33,764 bases of DNA from Candidatus Poseidoniales archaeon (GTDB taxonomy: Archaea > Thermoplasmatota > Poseidoniia > Poseidoniales > Thalassarchaeaceae). The stretch spans positions 1 through 33,764 of the forward strand of contig QQRX01000026.1 in NCBI GenBank assembly GCA_003602595.1. The letters are read 5' to 3'. This document shows positions 5,729 through 15,733 of this stretch, piece after piece. The notes below the pieces were generated by a model that was not told the origin of the DNA, did no database searches, and saw nothing but the letters and a program-made list of their open reading frames with translations. The position numbers and the translations under genes are program-made. Positions within the stretch are counted from its first letter, which is position 1. Every line of letters starts with the position of its first letter.

Positions 5729-7903
5729 ATGAGGGATGGAAAAGTTGCAACTCTCCTAATATTCATTTTAATAACTTCACTAATGGGCAGTATTTATTCA
5801 ACATCAGACAACCTTGACAAAAAAACTCAAAATTTCGATTTATTAATTGAGGATTTTGAATTCTTGTCACAGAAAGACGTTACATGGCTAAATCCAGATC
5901 CTTGGTGGATGACTACTTCTTTAGATTCAGATAGAAATGGAATTCATGATTCTATTCAAAATGCCACCGGTCTTGTAAATATTGGAATTTCCTTCTCACG
6001 AGAAATAACTGAGGAGGATAAAACAAAATTGATGAATATGGGATTTGAAATACGTTTGGAATTAAAGTCTGTAAATGCTCTTTTGTTGGGCCCTATTGAG
6101 AGTTACCAAGCAATAGATTTAGCAAATTTTGAAGACATAGTTATGGTTGAAAGATATGGTTCAGTTATTTTTTATGGTGATATCCAAACTCCTTCTGTAA
6201 AAGCTAGTAATTCAAGTATTTATCCTGGAGCATGGGATTTAGGAGTTACTGGCAAAGGCGTGAATATCGCACTTACTGATACCGGGGTTGATAACGAACA
6301 TCCTGGATTGATAGGAAAATTCGTTGCAGGCTACGATGCGGTTTGCTACAACCCCTCTGATCCTAATTGCATTTTAGCAGGTTTTGGTCAAAGGCCAACT
6401 GACGGTACTTTTGATCCTGATGATGCAAATCAACACGGCACTGCGTGCATGGGTATGGCCAGCGCAACAGGAGTTGAGGCCGATGGGAGTATCTCTAATT
6501 TTACTGGCGCTGCACCAGATGCCAAACTAATCGATGTTAGAATAGGTACCGATGTTGGGGCAGGGCCATTCGAGAATTATTTACTTGAACAAGAGTTCTA
6601 TGAATCTGCAATGAATGGTATTCAATGGATTATAGATCATAAAGATGATGCTTGGCAAGGAGCACAAGAAGAAGATTATGGAATTGATATAATCTCTTTG
6701 TCGTGGGGGATAACAAGTCACGAAAATGGAGGTTCAGATGGCACAGATATGCATAGTAGAATATTAGATGAAGCAATGGAAGCCGGAATATCTGTTTCGG
6801 TAGCGGCAGGAAATGATGGCCCAGATAATGACGGTTTATCTGGGATGGGCTCATCATCATTATCAATTACAGTGGGGGCAACTGATGATCAGAATACGAT
6901 TGATAGGAGCGATGATACTGTAGCAAGCTATTCTAGCAGAGGTCAAAGAAAAGATAATGGTAATGGCAACCCAATAGATGAATTAAAGCCTGAAATAAGT
7001 GCACCTGGATCAAATATAATTCAAGCGGAAGCTTGCGTTACTAGTGGAGGTTGCAATAATTTCATTGGAGGCGATGCATCACAGAATACCTACACGAGTA
7101 GAGGTAGTGGTACATCATACGCCACACCTTCTGTTTCTGGAATAATCGCATTATTAATAGAAGCTAATGAAGACCTGACTCCAATGCAAATTAAAGAAGT
7201 ACTCAAACAAACATCTGAAAGAAAAGGAGAGCCAAGTGCTCCAGATATAGATCCTTACTGGAACAGAGATTTTGGATACGGTATGGTTGATGCATTTGCA
7301 GCAGTATCTCTTGCAATACACCTCAAAGAAACTAATCAGACTATGTCTATGAATCCATATATTCAAAATCATCTACTTTCTGTAAACTACGAGAATACTT
7401 CTTCTTGCTCAGATTGCGTAGAAATAATAGGACATACATGGGGTCAAATGGGGGATGTTGAAGGTATTCAATATCGTGTAGATGATGGGCCTTGGACTTT
7501 CTTTGATCCCAATCAGTTAGAAAACAATGATTCATCTTCTGAAATAGGCCCTTTAACTCCACTAATTTGGAATCTACCTATTTATCATAGCCAACTATCT
7601 GGTACTTATCATGAAATAGAAATCAGATCAACTTCAGGAGATGAGCATTCGCTCCCAGTGCTGGTTAATGTATACGTATCTCCGAACAGTATTCAAAATC
7701 AACCTTTTTCTATTATAAATCTTCTAATTGTATGTTTATTTGTTTTTGTTGCAGGTTACTCAATTATATCACAGAAGAAAAATGATACTGCTTTTAGTAT
7801 CTCAAAAAAATTCCATAATGGTTTTTTTAATCCTTCTAGAGTTGATGAATCTCAGAAATTAGATTCTGATAATGCACTAGATGCACAATTAATCCATGAT
7901 TGA
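5729..7903 (+). CDS. Membrane-anchored subtilisin-like serine protease (S8 family)
   Basis: 724 residues. The N-terminus has a signal peptide (VATLLIFILITSLMGSIYS). A propeptide-like region at about 60-150 follows, then the S8 catalytic domain with Asp184 (TDTGVD), His236 (QHGTACMG), oxyanion Asn362 (AAGNDGPDN) and Ser463 (GTSYATPSVSG). All four key residues are intact, so it should be active. After the catalytic domain comes a beta-rich region of about 120 residues with a CSDC motif, a single membrane segment at about 655-678 and a short polar cytoplasmic tail. The protease is therefore held outside the cell by its C-terminus, suiting breakdown of proteins or maturation of surface proteins. 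The ATG at 5729 lies about 25 bases after a TATA-like box and has no Shine-Dalgarno site. Confidence 0.92.
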   Translation: MRDGKVATLLIFILITSLMGSIYSTSDNLDKKTQNFDLLIEDFEFLSQKDVTWLNPDPWWMTTSLDSDRNGIHDSIQNATGLVNIGISFSREITEEDKTKLMNMGFEIRLELKSVNALLLGPIESYQAIDLANFEDIVMVERYGSVIFYGDIQTPSVKASNSSIYPGAWDLGVTGKGVNIALTDTGVDNEHPGLIGKFVAGYDAVCYNPSDPNCILAGFGQRPTDGTFDPDDANQHGTACMGMASATGVEADGSISNFTGAAPDAKLIDVRIGTDVGAGPFENYLLEQEFYESAMNGIQWIIDHKDDAWQGAQEEDYGIDIISLSWGITSHENGGSDGTDMHSRILDEAMEAGISVSVAAGNDGPDNDGLSGMGSSSLSITVGATDDQNTIDRSDDTVASYSSRGQRKDNGNGNPIDELKPEISAPGSNIIQAEACVTSGGCNNFIGGDASQNTYTSRGSGTSYATPSVSGIIALLIEANEDLTPMQIKEVLKQTSERKGEPSAPDIDPYWNRDFGYGMVDAFAAVSLAIHLKETNQTMSMNPYIQNHLLSVNYENTSSCSDCVEIIGHTWGQMGDVEGIQYRVDDGPWTFFDPNQLENNDSSSEIGPLTPLIWNLPIYHSQLSGTYHEIEIRSTSGDEHSLPVLVNVYVSPNSIQNQPFSIINLLIVCLFVFVAGYSIISQKKNDTAFSISKKFHNGFFNPSRVDESQKLDSDNALDAQLIHD

Positions 7904-7941
7904 TGCCTCAATGCCATTTTGATGATTTTTATCAATTCTTC

Positions 7942-7947
7942 TTAAAA
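7942..7947 (+). promoter_or_regulatory. TATA box for the aminotransferase gene
   Basis: TTAAAA centred about 27 bases before ATG 7972. The position matches leaderless initiation at that ATG and supports choosing it over in-frame starts upstream. Confidence 0.45.
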
Positions 7948-7971
7948 CCTTTAGCCATCCCTCGGCAGCCC

Positions 7972-9123
7972 ATGGCAAGGTTCTCCGACCGTGCAAACAG
8001 CATACGTCCTACGGGAGTGAGGCGTATGTTCGATATGGCTGGAGATGATACAGTACAATTTGGTCTTGGAGAACCAGATTTTCAACCTCCAGAATTAGCC
8101 ATAGAGGCTTTCAACCTTGCAATGAAACAGGGTAAAAATAAGTATACTACTACCGCAGGACTACCACAATTAAGAGAAAAGATAGCTAAAGAATGGTCTC
8201 ATTTATCTCCAAATTTAGATCAATCAAATGTATGCATAACAATGAGTGGGACAAATGCACTTTTGGATGTGTTCCTAGCTATAGTAAATCCAGGAGATAA
8301 TGTCTTAATCCCTGAACCTTATTTTCCACTCTACCCTCAACATGCAGTAATTTGCGGTGGCGAGCCAAATTTCTACCCTTGTAATTTTGATAATGGTTTC
8401 GTACCAACAATTGCGGATTTAGAGTCAAGAATAAATGAAAAAACAGTGGCAATATTAGTTAATTTTCCCAGTAATCCTACAGGTGCAACAGTTTCTAAAA
8501 ACCAACGCGACAATTTAGTTGAATTTGCCAAAAAAAATGATATATGGATAATTACAGATGAAGTTTACGATCGAATAATTTACAATGAAGAACATGTTTC
8601 ATTTTTGGGTGCTGGTCATGATAAATTATTTTTAATTAATTCCTTCTCAAAAACATTTGCGATGACAGGGTGGAGAATTGGATATGTTCTTTCTCCCGAT
8701 TCTGACGCTATGGTAGAAATAAATAAAATGCAATATTACGTTACTGCTTGTAGCAATGATGCAATGCAATATGCAGTATTAGAGGCCATGAATAAGGCTT
8801 CAGATTACCCGTCATTAATGTGTGCCGAATTTAAATCAAGAAGAGATTTGATTTGCAACAGGCTTAATTCAATGCCAGACGTCTCATGTCACGTTCCAGA
8901 TGGAGCTTTCTACGTTTTTCCTAAGGTTCATGTTGATGGATATAATAGTGAGCAGTTAGCCATAGCTATTTTAGAAAAAGGAGGTGTACTTTGCTCCCCA
9001 GGAACTGCATTCGGAGAAGCAGGTGAAGGGCACTTGAGGTTTGCTTATACGCTTGATAAGGAAGGAATATCTAAAGGAATGGATCGACTTGAAGAAGTAC
9101 TTTCTGAATTAAGAGGAGAGTAA
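7972..9123 (+). CDS. Class I/II PLP aminotransferase (aspartate aminotransferase-like)
   Basis: 383 residues. Fold type I signatures are clear: FGLGEPDFQPP near residue 25, NKYTTTAGLPQLREK for the substrate arm, NFPSNPTG at about 166, TDEVYDRIIY at about 190 and SFSKTFAMTGWRIGY with the PLP lysine at K227. The C-terminus has the substrate-carboxylate arginine in LRFAYT. The protein transfers amino groups between amino acids and 2-oxoacids in the cytoplasm; the substrate (aspartate, or broader as in many archaeal members) cannot be told from the sequence alone. A longer frame starts at 7900 overlapping the protease stop, but the family N-terminus, the TATA spacing and the lack of conservation-like features before MARFSDRA favour 7972. 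Confidence 0.9.
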   Translation: MARFSDRANSIRPTGVRRMFDMAGDDTVQFGLGEPDFQPPELAIEAFNLAMKQGKNKYTTTAGLPQLREKIAKEWSHLSPNLDQSNVCITMSGTNALLDVFLAIVNPGDNVLIPEPYFPLYPQHAVICGGEPNFYPCNFDNGFVPTIADLESRINEKTVAILVNFPSNPTGATVSKNQRDNLVEFAKKNDIWIITDEVYDRIIYNEEHVSFLGAGHDKLFLINSFSKTFAMTGWRIGYVLSPDSDAMVEINKMQYYVTACSNDAMQYAVLEAMNKASDYPSLMCAEFKSRRDLICNRLNSMPDVSCHVPDGAFYVFPKVHVDGYNSEQLAIAILEKGGVLCSPGTAFGEAGEGHLRFAYTLDKEGISKGMDRLEEVLSELRGE

Positions 9124-9124
9124 T

Positions 9125-9358
9125 TTGTTACATTTAATTCTTAATATTCTATATTTTTCAATAGGATTTTTAATACCTTTTTCTTTAGATTTAATTACTT
9201 ATTTTAATAATAATCGAAAAAAACACATATTTCTTATATTAATTCTCTTATTTTCTGGATTATTTTTGTTCATATATGGTCCGCACATAGTCGCCTTTGG
9301 CCTATTCTTAGGTTCAGGTTGGAAATTAATAAATTTCACTTTAGATTATTTTTTGTAA
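9125..9358 (+). CDS. Small membrane protein (77 aa), unknown function
   Basis: It starts with TTG two bases after the aminotransferase stop. The purine-rich end of that gene (AGAGGAGAG) could act as Shine-Dalgarno site, so it may be translationally coupled. The protein is very hydrophobic with about three membrane segments separated by a basic NNNRKK turn at about residues 28-33. Its stop at 9356-9358 directly abuts the stop of the convergent gene at 9359. No family recognised. Exact fit into the gap supports a real gene, but low complexity and AT-richness leave doubt. Confidence 0.5.
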   Translation: MLHLILNILYFSIGFLIPFSLDLITYFNNNRKKHIFLILILLFSGLFLFIYGPHIVAFGLFLGSGWKLINFTLDYFL

Positions 9359-10366
9359 TTAATCATCATTAAAAAAACCAAATGGATCATCACCATTAAC
9401 CTCTTTTTCGTTAGATAATTCTAGAGAATTTATATTCACATTTTTTAATTTTTCTTCTTGACCCAACATCCATTCTGGCATTTCTTTCATACCACTTAAT
9501 ACTGAGAAAGTGGTAAATGTGGCCATAGGCAGAACTGAAATTGCGACAATTGAGTCAAGTAAGGCCTTTTCTGGAATGACGGCTTCATCGACTACAGTTT
9601 TTATTACTATTTTTTCTAATTGCATTTCATGCCATTGCTCATAATCAATGCCCAACCAACCTAATGACAATGCTAGAAAAAATCTTGCAAATACCCAATA
9701 AAGAATCAAAGGCATCGTCCAAGATATTCTTCCAAATCTTCCTAAAATATTCCTTAATAAATATGCAAAACCAATTAATTTAGAAGAAATCAATGGATGT
9801 ATCCTAATTGCTGCCCATAATGCGATAAGATAGCCTATTATTCCCAATTGAAATGCAGAGTCAGATTTAATCAAACTTTCCGGAACACCTTCCATTATTA
9901 TTAGAGGAACAGCAATTAGGATTACTTGCAAAGGTATTGCCAATAATTGCAAACCACCATGAACTGTCATTATATCAAAATTTTCTTTTTTTATTTTATT
10001 ATACACCAACCTACTCATTGTCCCATGTGGTGTTTTATAGGCACTCAATCTTGCTCTATCTATCAATTCAGGATCATTAATTCTCCTACTTAATCCAGCT
10101 ACAGCAATCCAACCTCCATTATTTGAAACATAAAAAGGAGTATATCCGCTCATTATTAAAGCAAGTCCAAGAGAAATAACTCCATATGTTATTCCTGCTA
10201 TGACAATCCAACTAATCATTTCCGTCCTGAGTCCTACACTTGCATTTTCAATATCTAAATCTATCAAATATGCAATAGAGAATAGGAAGGTTGGAACAAT
10301 TGTCACTTGACATATTATTATTATCAATAAGTGAAACCGTTTTAGTAAATTCCCGCCTACACTCAC
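9359..10366 (-). CDS. Polytopic membrane protein of unknown function (335 aa)
   Basis: About six hydrophobic segments: around residues 12-32, 49-71, 137-157, 168-187, 213-235 and 266-290. A conserved-looking soluble loop (about 80-130) contains NNGGWIAVAGLSRRIND and YKTPHGTMSR, likely a family core, but I cannot name it. The C-terminal 45 residues are polar and acidic, ending DDPFGFFNDD, which suggests a cytoplasmic tail. The start taken is a GTG (10364-10366); the next internal methionine would remove the first membrane segment. It is the only minus-strand gene between 1 and 18790 and ends back-to-back with the small membrane protein. Confidence 0.65.
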   Translation of the reverse strand: MSVGGNLLKRFHLLIIIICQVTIVPTFLFSIAYLIDLDIENASVGLRTEMISWIVIAGITYGVISLGLALIMSGYTPFYVSNNGGWIAVAGLSRRINDPELIDRARLSAYKTPHGTMSRLVYNKIKKENFDIMTVHGGLQLLAIPLQVILIAVPLIIMEGVPESLIKSDSAFQLGIIGYLIALWAAIRIHPLISSKLIGFAYLLRNILGRFGRISWTMPLILYWVFARFFLALSLGWLGIDYEQWHEMQLEKIVIKTVVDEAVIPEKALLDSIVAISVLPMATFTTFSVLSGMKEMPEWMLGQEEKLKNVNINSLELSNEKEVNGDDPFGFFNDD

Positions 10367-10492
10367 ACCCCCACGTCACATTCAACAGAGATAAGGTCTT
10401 CATTTGTTGCCCATCTAAGAGATATCATTTTAACACATTTTTTAAAATTCCAAATTTTATAGTCACTAAACTTCCACCCCATACTTTCATAG

Positions 10493-10499
10493 ATAAAAG
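10493..10499 (+). promoter_or_regulatory. TATA box for the 1141-residue surface protein
   Basis: ATAAAAG centred about 24 bases before ATG 10520, with no Shine-Dalgarno site between. It is consistent with a leaderless or near-leaderless message. Confidence 0.4.
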
Positions 10500-10519
10500 T
10501 TCATCCCAAATACTTGTAC

Positions 10520-13500
10520 ATGCGTAGTCTCTATTCTTATGCCATCGTTATCACCTTTCTTTTGGTTAGTGCTTATCCAGTGTTAACATCTACGAATTTT
10601 AATGACCCTGATTATTTTGAGGTAAGTCCTAGATCTGATGCTGTAGATTTTAAAGCTCTCGACATCGAATTAGGAAATTCTTCCGGAACTCCAATGCAAT
10701 GGATACAGCCTAATTCCACAGTCCAAGAATATTTGATTAAAGGTACTCCGATACAAATAAATGTGACATTCATTCAATTAGGTTTCCAACCTACTCAAGT
10801 AACTGCAAATGCCACTCTTCAAATTTGGCATCCCATAGGCTTCATGATAAAAGAGTGGAGTTTCAATGTTACTCTATCGAGCTCACAATCTGAAAGATTA
10901 TCCTTTGTTTGGACGCCTGATACTGCTCATAGTACTTTAACTCAAGATGGTTTATTGAGTGGAGGAATGGTCATAGTTGGGGCTGTTGATGCTGGTTTGC
11001 AAGATGGAAATAATGGTAATGATAGGGTAGAGCGAGAAGTCCCTGTTGCAGCATGGTCCGACGATATGGAAAATGGCAATTGTGGCGATGAAGGAAACGA
11101 AGGGAAATATTGTACCAACATGCCGCAAGGTTATGGAAGGCCAACATGGTTTGGAGCAGGCTATGAGCAAAATGGGCTAACCTTGGATGGAGATTTTCCT
11201 ACTGGAACTTGGAGAATGGAAAATAATAACAGTGCAAATGGAGATTGGCACTGGAAAGTTTCAGGAGATGACAGCGATAGATATGCATCAAATAGATACG
11301 ACAGGCTACATTGGGCTTGGGTGACAACCAGTAATCAGGATGGTTGCTCCGATGGCATTTGGGGAGACGGCTATGAACATGGTTTGGGACAAGGTAGTTT
11401 CACTTCGGCTATGTCTTCACTTTATTCTCAATATATTTGTAAGGTCAAAATAAAAAGTCCAAATTTTTATTCAATGCAAATTGTAACTAAAGCTTGGGGA
11501 CAAATGGACAATGGCGATTCTATATTATTAGAAACTGATTCTGGATATGAAACCCATTATTATAATTACACCGAACAAAATCTTTCTACTAATGAAGGCG
11601 AATGGTCGAGGCTAATATGGAATGTATCAGATTTACATCAGAGCGATGGTTTTACTCTTTCTCTTTTGTTCCTATCAGATGGGTCTGACGCTAACGAAGG
11701 GATTCACCTTGACTCTTTCTTAATTTTTGGAATTGAGAGATATCCAGAATATACACTAGACGCACAATGTAATGATCCCTTGCCCAATTCCTACATCGTT
11801 TTAGCAGCTGATCCTAATCCTCCCTCACTTCATTGTAGGATAATGAACAAAGGATATATTGATATCACGCTGAGATATTTCACCGTTCTATCAAATCAGT
11901 CTTGGATGTATAAATATCCATTGAGAATAGATTCCAATAATCTAGTAGATCATGATAATTATGTGGTTAGTAAGGTCATCAAAGCAAGAACTGTTACAGA
12001 TGTTTGGTTTAATCTATCTATACCTGATGGAACTTTGGTCCAGGAAATAGATTGGATAGTTGATATAAATGATGGAATTCAAAATAATTCAAAATTTGCA
12101 CTAGTCATACCTGTTAAAGTTGAACCTACATATTCAATCACTTTATCTCCAGATAAATTATCTAACCCTGCGGCAACACTTTTGCCCGGCGATAAAGCAA
12201 ACATAACAATGAACATGAAGAATAATGGTAATCAAATTGCAACATGGAATTTGGGAGGTTCTTTTGATACAAATGAATGGTCTTCAGAATACATAAAATG
12301 GTATGATGCTTCCACAGGTCAATTAATATCATTGCTTAACTCTTCAATAAATGAAGAATTTGTTCTAAATGCAGAAATTACTGTTCCTGAAGGACTAGCA
12401 CCAGGAATTTACACCCTAACATTAGTTGCAAATGGTAGATCTCCTGCCATATTCCAGGCAGAAACCGTTCTCTACATTGAAGTCCCAGTATATCATGACT
12501 TAGTCGTGGCGCCAATTAAAAGTGAGTTGTTTGCTCCTGCCAATGGTTTTGGAAAAGTTGTAGAGATATTCTTAATCAATAATGGGAATACTGAAGAATC
12601 ATTTGATATTTCTGTATCGACTGATTATTGGCAATTATTACCGGCTACTAGTACAGAGTTGACATCTGGAATACCTCCAAATGGTGGAGATACCACAATC
12701 TCACTACTTTTGCCTATGAATAAAGGAGTTGAAAACGGAACATATGAAGTTAAAGTAACTGCAACTAGTAAGATCGATCCCGCTTATTCATTTAGTGCAA
12801 ACATCTATGTTACTGTTCCAGTCACTTATCTTGTTGAAATTCCTGATTTAGATATGACGGAAGAGATATTCGGTGCGGGTAGCGATGATAGAACCCTTCG
12901 TTGGGAAATTTGGAATAGAGGAAATACTGTTGATGCCTTTGATATATCATTTTCTCATGTTTCTGATGTCTTCACTTCAACTTCTTTGCAAAATAATGGT
13001 AGAACTCCATATATTCAAGCAGGTACATCTTATAATTTATCTGTAAGTTATTCATTTGGTGCAGACGCTGAAGGCTCTAGAAAAATAACTTTAGAAGCTA
13101 CAAGCGTTGAATCTTCTAGAAATGATGTATCAGTAATGGGCAGTGGAGAGGCTCTTTTCAATGTTGGGACAGTAGGGTGGCTACGTACCGCACCTCCCTC
13201 ACAGTTTTCCGATGCTATGGAAATTTCTGAAGCAGGAGACTATTATTCTCTTTCTTTTATTATCGAAAGTACGCATCCTACTGAAGATCAACAAGTAAGA
13301 ACTGAGGTTGAACTTGAGAACCAATACACAATATACAGGGCTTGGTTGGATGAAGAAGATATCAATTTCGTCCTTAAAGCAAAAGAGGAAAGAGAAGTAA
13401 CAATATATCTCGACGTAAGGTCTGAAGATCTTGAGAATCTTTTAATGAATCAAGTAGACTTCGATGTTTCATTGGTAGTTAGCAGTGAATTAGATGTATC

Positions 13501-13945
13501 TACTAGAACTGTATCTATTAATTTAATTAAACCTGAACCAGTGGAAACTGGGCCAGATGCAGAAAATATTGCTTGGATTACTGGCAATGTTTTAGTAATG
13601 ATTCTTGGATTTGTAGCATTTATTGGAATATCTTCAATTTCACTGCGTATTATTAGAAAAGCCAATGCACCATTGGAAGAAATATCTACCTTGGATGGGT
13701 ATAACATGACTATAGATGGATGGGATGGACAAAAAACTACTCCTAATTTAGAACTACCTTCTTCGGATCAAGTTGCTAATTCAATGTTTGGTGGTTCTGA
13801 GGAAATATTCCAACAACCTCCACCAACTACTTCTGAAATACCAAATTCGCCCCCTCTCCCAGAAAATGGATTACCTGAAGGTTGGACTATGGAACAGTGG
13901 GTTCATTATGGCCAAGAATGGTTGGATGAAAATACAAATGAATAA
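10520..13945 (+). CDS. Large secreted, C-terminally anchored surface protein
   Basis: 1141 residues. The signal peptide is MRSLYSYAIVITFLLVSAYPVLTS. Residues about 25-175 form a beta-sandwich. Residues about 180-410 hold a cysteine- and tryptophan-rich module resembling MAM or jelly-roll domains of secreted proteases and adhesins (Asp- and Gly-rich loops, paired Cys). Residues about 420-1000 contain several repeats of roughly 110 residues with the pattern 'PGDKANITMNMKNNGN...ATWNL', like CARDB/NEW3-type Ig-like repeats used to build stalks. One membrane helix lies at about 1015-1040, followed by a cytoplasmic tail of about 100 residues ending in LPEGWTMEQWVHYGQEWL. Likely an adhesin or ligand-binding surface protein; no enzyme motif seen. 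ATG 10520 is preferred to the TTG two codons earlier. Confidence 0.75.
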   Translation: MRSLYSYAIVITFLLVSAYPVLTSTNFNDPDYFEVSPRSDAVDFKALDIELGNSSGTPMQWIQPNSTVQEYLIKGTPIQINVTFIQLGFQPTQVTANATLQIWHPIGFMIKEWSFNVTLSSSQSERLSFVWTPDTAHSTLTQDGLLSGGMVIVGAVDAGLQDGNNGNDRVEREVPVAAWSDDMENGNCGDEGNEGKYCTNMPQGYGRPTWFGAGYEQNGLTLDGDFPTGTWRMENNNSANGDWHWKVSGDDSDRYASNRYDRLHWAWVTTSNQDGCSDGIWGDGYEHGLGQGSFTSAMSSLYSQYICKVKIKSPNFYSMQIVTKAWGQMDNGDSILLETDSGYETHYYNYTEQNLSTNEGEWSRLIWNVSDLHQSDGFTLSLLFLSDGSDANEGIHLDSFLIFGIERYPEYTLDAQCNDPLPNSYIVLAADPNPPSLHCRIMNKGYIDITLRYFTVLSNQSWMYKYPLRIDSNNLVDHDNYVVSKVIKARTVTDVWFNLSIPDGTLVQEIDWIVDINDGIQNNSKFALVIPVKVEPTYSITLSPDKLSNPAATLLPGDKANITMNMKNNGNQIATWNLGGSFDTNEWSSEYIKWYDASTGQLISLLNSSINEEFVLNAEITVPEGLAPGIYTLTLVANGRSPAIFQAETVLYIEVPVYHDLVVAPIKSELFAPANGFGKVVEIFLINNGNTEESFDISVSTDYWQLLPATSTELTSGIPPNGGDTTISLLLPMNKGVENGTYEVKVTATSKIDPAYSFSANIYVTVPVTYLVEIPDLDMTEEIFGAGSDDRTLRWEIWNRGNTVDAFDISFSHVSDVFTSTSLQNNGRTPYIQAGTSYNLSVSYSFGADAEGSRKITLEATSVESSRNDVSVMGSGEALFNVGTVGWLRTAPPSQFSDAMEISEAGDYYSLSFIIESTHPTEDQQVRTEVELENQYTIYRAWLDEEDINFVLKAKEEREVTIYLDVRSEDLENLLMNQVDFDVSLVVSSELDVSTRTVSINLIKPEPVETGPDAENIAWITGNVLVMILGFVAFIGISSISLRIIRKANAPLEEISTLDGYNMTIDGWDGQKTTPNLELPSSDQVANSMFGGSEEIFQQPPPTTSEIPNSPPLPENGLPEGWTMEQWVHYGQEWLDENTNE

Positions 13946-14000
13946 TTTTCAAAATAATATATTGTGCGAGGACTTATGACTAACAATACAGTGGCAGATG

Positions 14001-14011
14001 TAATAATATAA
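14001..14011 (+). promoter_or_regulatory. TATA box for the thermosome gene
   Basis: TAATAATATAA lies 15-25 bases before the GTG at 14026. It is the strongest AT motif in the gap; spacing is slightly short for a leaderless start. Confidence 0.35.
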
Positions 14012-14025
14012 CGGAAGTGCTTCAA

Positions 14026-15636
14026 GTGTATAACGGACAACAACCAATTTTTATCATGAAAGAAGGAACGCAAAGGACTAGTGGCCGTACTGCCCAGAGT
14101 AACAACATAGCCGCTGCAAAGGCCGTAGCAGACGCAGTACGTTCTACTCTCGGTCCAAAAGGAATGGATAAGATGCTGGTTGACAGTATGGGTGATGTAG
14201 TAATCACAAATGATGGCGCTACTATTCTAAAAGAAATGGACATAGAACATCCAGCAGCAAAAATGATCATAGAGATTGCAAAAACTCAGGAACAACATTG
14301 TTATGATGGAACTACAAGTGCCGTAGTAATAGCAGGAGAGTTGTTGAAAAGAAGCGAAGATCTTGTTGAGCAAAATGTTCATCCAACAGTAATTTGTGAA
14401 GGCTTTAGGTTGGCATCCGACAAAGCCGCGGAATTAATAGAGAATCACGCTATTGAAGTATCGCCCAAAACATTAGAAGAAGTAGCAAAAACAGCATTAA
14501 CAGGAAAAAGTGCGGGCGCTGTCAAAGAATTCTTGGCAGATATTAGTGTACGTGCAGTTTTAGCTGTTGCACAAGAGGTTGACGATTTGACTATCGTTGA
14601 TTTAGATGATGTTAAGGTTGAAAAGAAACAAGGCGGTTCGATAAGAGATAGTTCTCTTATAGATGGTATTATCTTAGATAAAGAAAGAGTTCATTCTGGT
14701 ATGCCTAGGATAGTATCGGAAGCTAAAATCGCCTTAATCAATTCTGCTATAGAAGTAAAGAAGACAGAAGTTGATGCAAAAATACAGATTACAGATCCTA
14801 ATATGTTATCCAAATTCATGGCCGAGGAAGAAAATTATCTTAAATCGCTAGTAGATAAAATATCTTCAGTTGGTGCAAATGTAATTATTTGTCAAAAAGG
14901 AATAGACGATTTAGCACAGCATCATATGGCCAAGTCCGGTATTTTCGCTGTAAGAAGGGCCAAAAAGAGTGATATGGAAGCATTATCAAAGGCTACTGGA
15001 GGAAATATAATCACTAATGTAGATGATTTATCCGTTAATGATTTAGGGCTTGCTGCAAAGGTAGAAGAAAAGAAAATAGGAGATTCTGATATGGTTTTCA
15101 TTACAGGATGCCCTGAAGCAAAGAGCGTTTCAGTCTTACTCAGAGGAGGTACTGAACACGTGGTAGATGAAATCCGAAGGGCTTTCGATGACTCTATTGG
15201 AGTTGTTGCAGTTGCACACGAAGATGGTGCTGTATTGACAGGAGGCGGTTCTGTTTTAGCAGCAATAAGCAGAGATTTACGATCTTACGCCGAAGGTATT
15301 GGGGGAAGGGAACAGATGGCTATTGAAGCATTTTCTGGAGCACTTGAAGTAATACCACGCACTCTTGCTGAGAATGCTGGCTTAGATCCTGTTAATACTA
15401 TCATAGACCTGCGAAAAGCACATTCTGAGGGTAAATCTACTTTCGGAGTTAATGTATATGAAGGAGGTGTTGCAGATATGGATAAAGCAATGGTTTTTGA
15501 ACCTAGCAGAGTAGTTGAACAGGCGATACAAAGCGCCTCCGAAACCGCTGTTATGATTCTTAGAATTGATGATGTTATTTCTAGTCGAAGTTCTGGTCCG
15601 TTGGAAGGCGGCGAATTTGATGGAATGGGTATGTGA
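14026..15636 (+). CDS. ths: Thermosome subunit (group II chaperonin)
   Basis: 536 residues, normal for the family. It forms the double-ring ATP-driven protein-folding chamber of the archaeal cytosol. Visible motifs: [14 protein letters not shown] at the N-terminus, [42 protein letters not shown] and, later, [14 protein letters not shown] and a GGEFDGMGM tail typical of group II subunits. The ATP motif normally read as GDGTT is YDGTT here (Tyr93, Asp94), so the catalytic Asp is kept but the preceding Gly is replaced. GTG 14026 gives [15 protein letters not shown], which matches the usual N-terminal length; GTG 14017 is also possible. Only one subunit gene is in this window. Confidence 0.95.
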   Translation: MYNGQQPIFIMKEGTQRTSGRTAQSNNIAAAKAVADAVRSTLGPKGMDKMLVDSMGDVVITNDGATILKEMDIEHPAAKMIIEIAKTQEQHCYDGTTSAVVIAGELLKRSEDLVEQNVHPTVICEGFRLASDKAAELIENHAIEVSPKTLEEVAKTALTGKSAGAVKEFLADISVRAVLAVAQEVDDLTIVDLDDVKVEKKQGGSIRDSSLIDGIILDKERVHSGMPRIVSEAKIALINSAIEVKKTEVDAKIQITDPNMLSKFMAEEENYLKSLVDKISSVGANVIICQKGIDDLAQHHMAKSGIFAVRRAKKSDMEALSKATGGNIITNVDDLSVNDLGLAAKVEEKKIGDSDMVFITGCPEAKSVSVLLRGGTEHVVDEIRRAFDDSIGVVAVAHEDGAVLTGGGSVLAAISRDLRSYAEGIGGREQMAIEAFSGALEVIPRTLAENAGLDPVNTIIDLRKAHSEGKSTFGVNVYEGGVADMDKAMVFEPSRVVEQAIQSASETAVMILRIDDVISSRSSGPLEGGEFDGMGM

Positions 15637-15681
15637 TTTACCCTACTTTTTACATTACATTTGAAATTTAAAAAACGAGAC

Positions 15682-15690
15682 TTATAATAA
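15682..15690 (+). promoter_or_regulatory. TATA box for the flavodoxin-SdhB-like / HdrB-like pair
   Basis: TTATAATAA. Transcription would begin near 15710, leaving a short leader with GGTGT (15725-15729) before ATG 15734. A T-run at 15647-15651 between this box and the thermosome stop could end the upstream transcript. Confidence 0.4.
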
Positions 15691-15733
15691 TCGACTACTA
15701 GTGGAAAGGGTTGTACAACTATCAGGTGTTACG

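Noticed and set aside
10291-10527. Plus-strand frame of 78 residues
   Set aside because: It overlaps the start of the minus-strand membrane protein and the promoter gap, has no ribosome-binding site and no protein-like composition.
13773-13979. Plus-strand frame of 68 residues
   Set aside because: It lies in another frame of the surface-protein tail and runs into the gap; no start signal.
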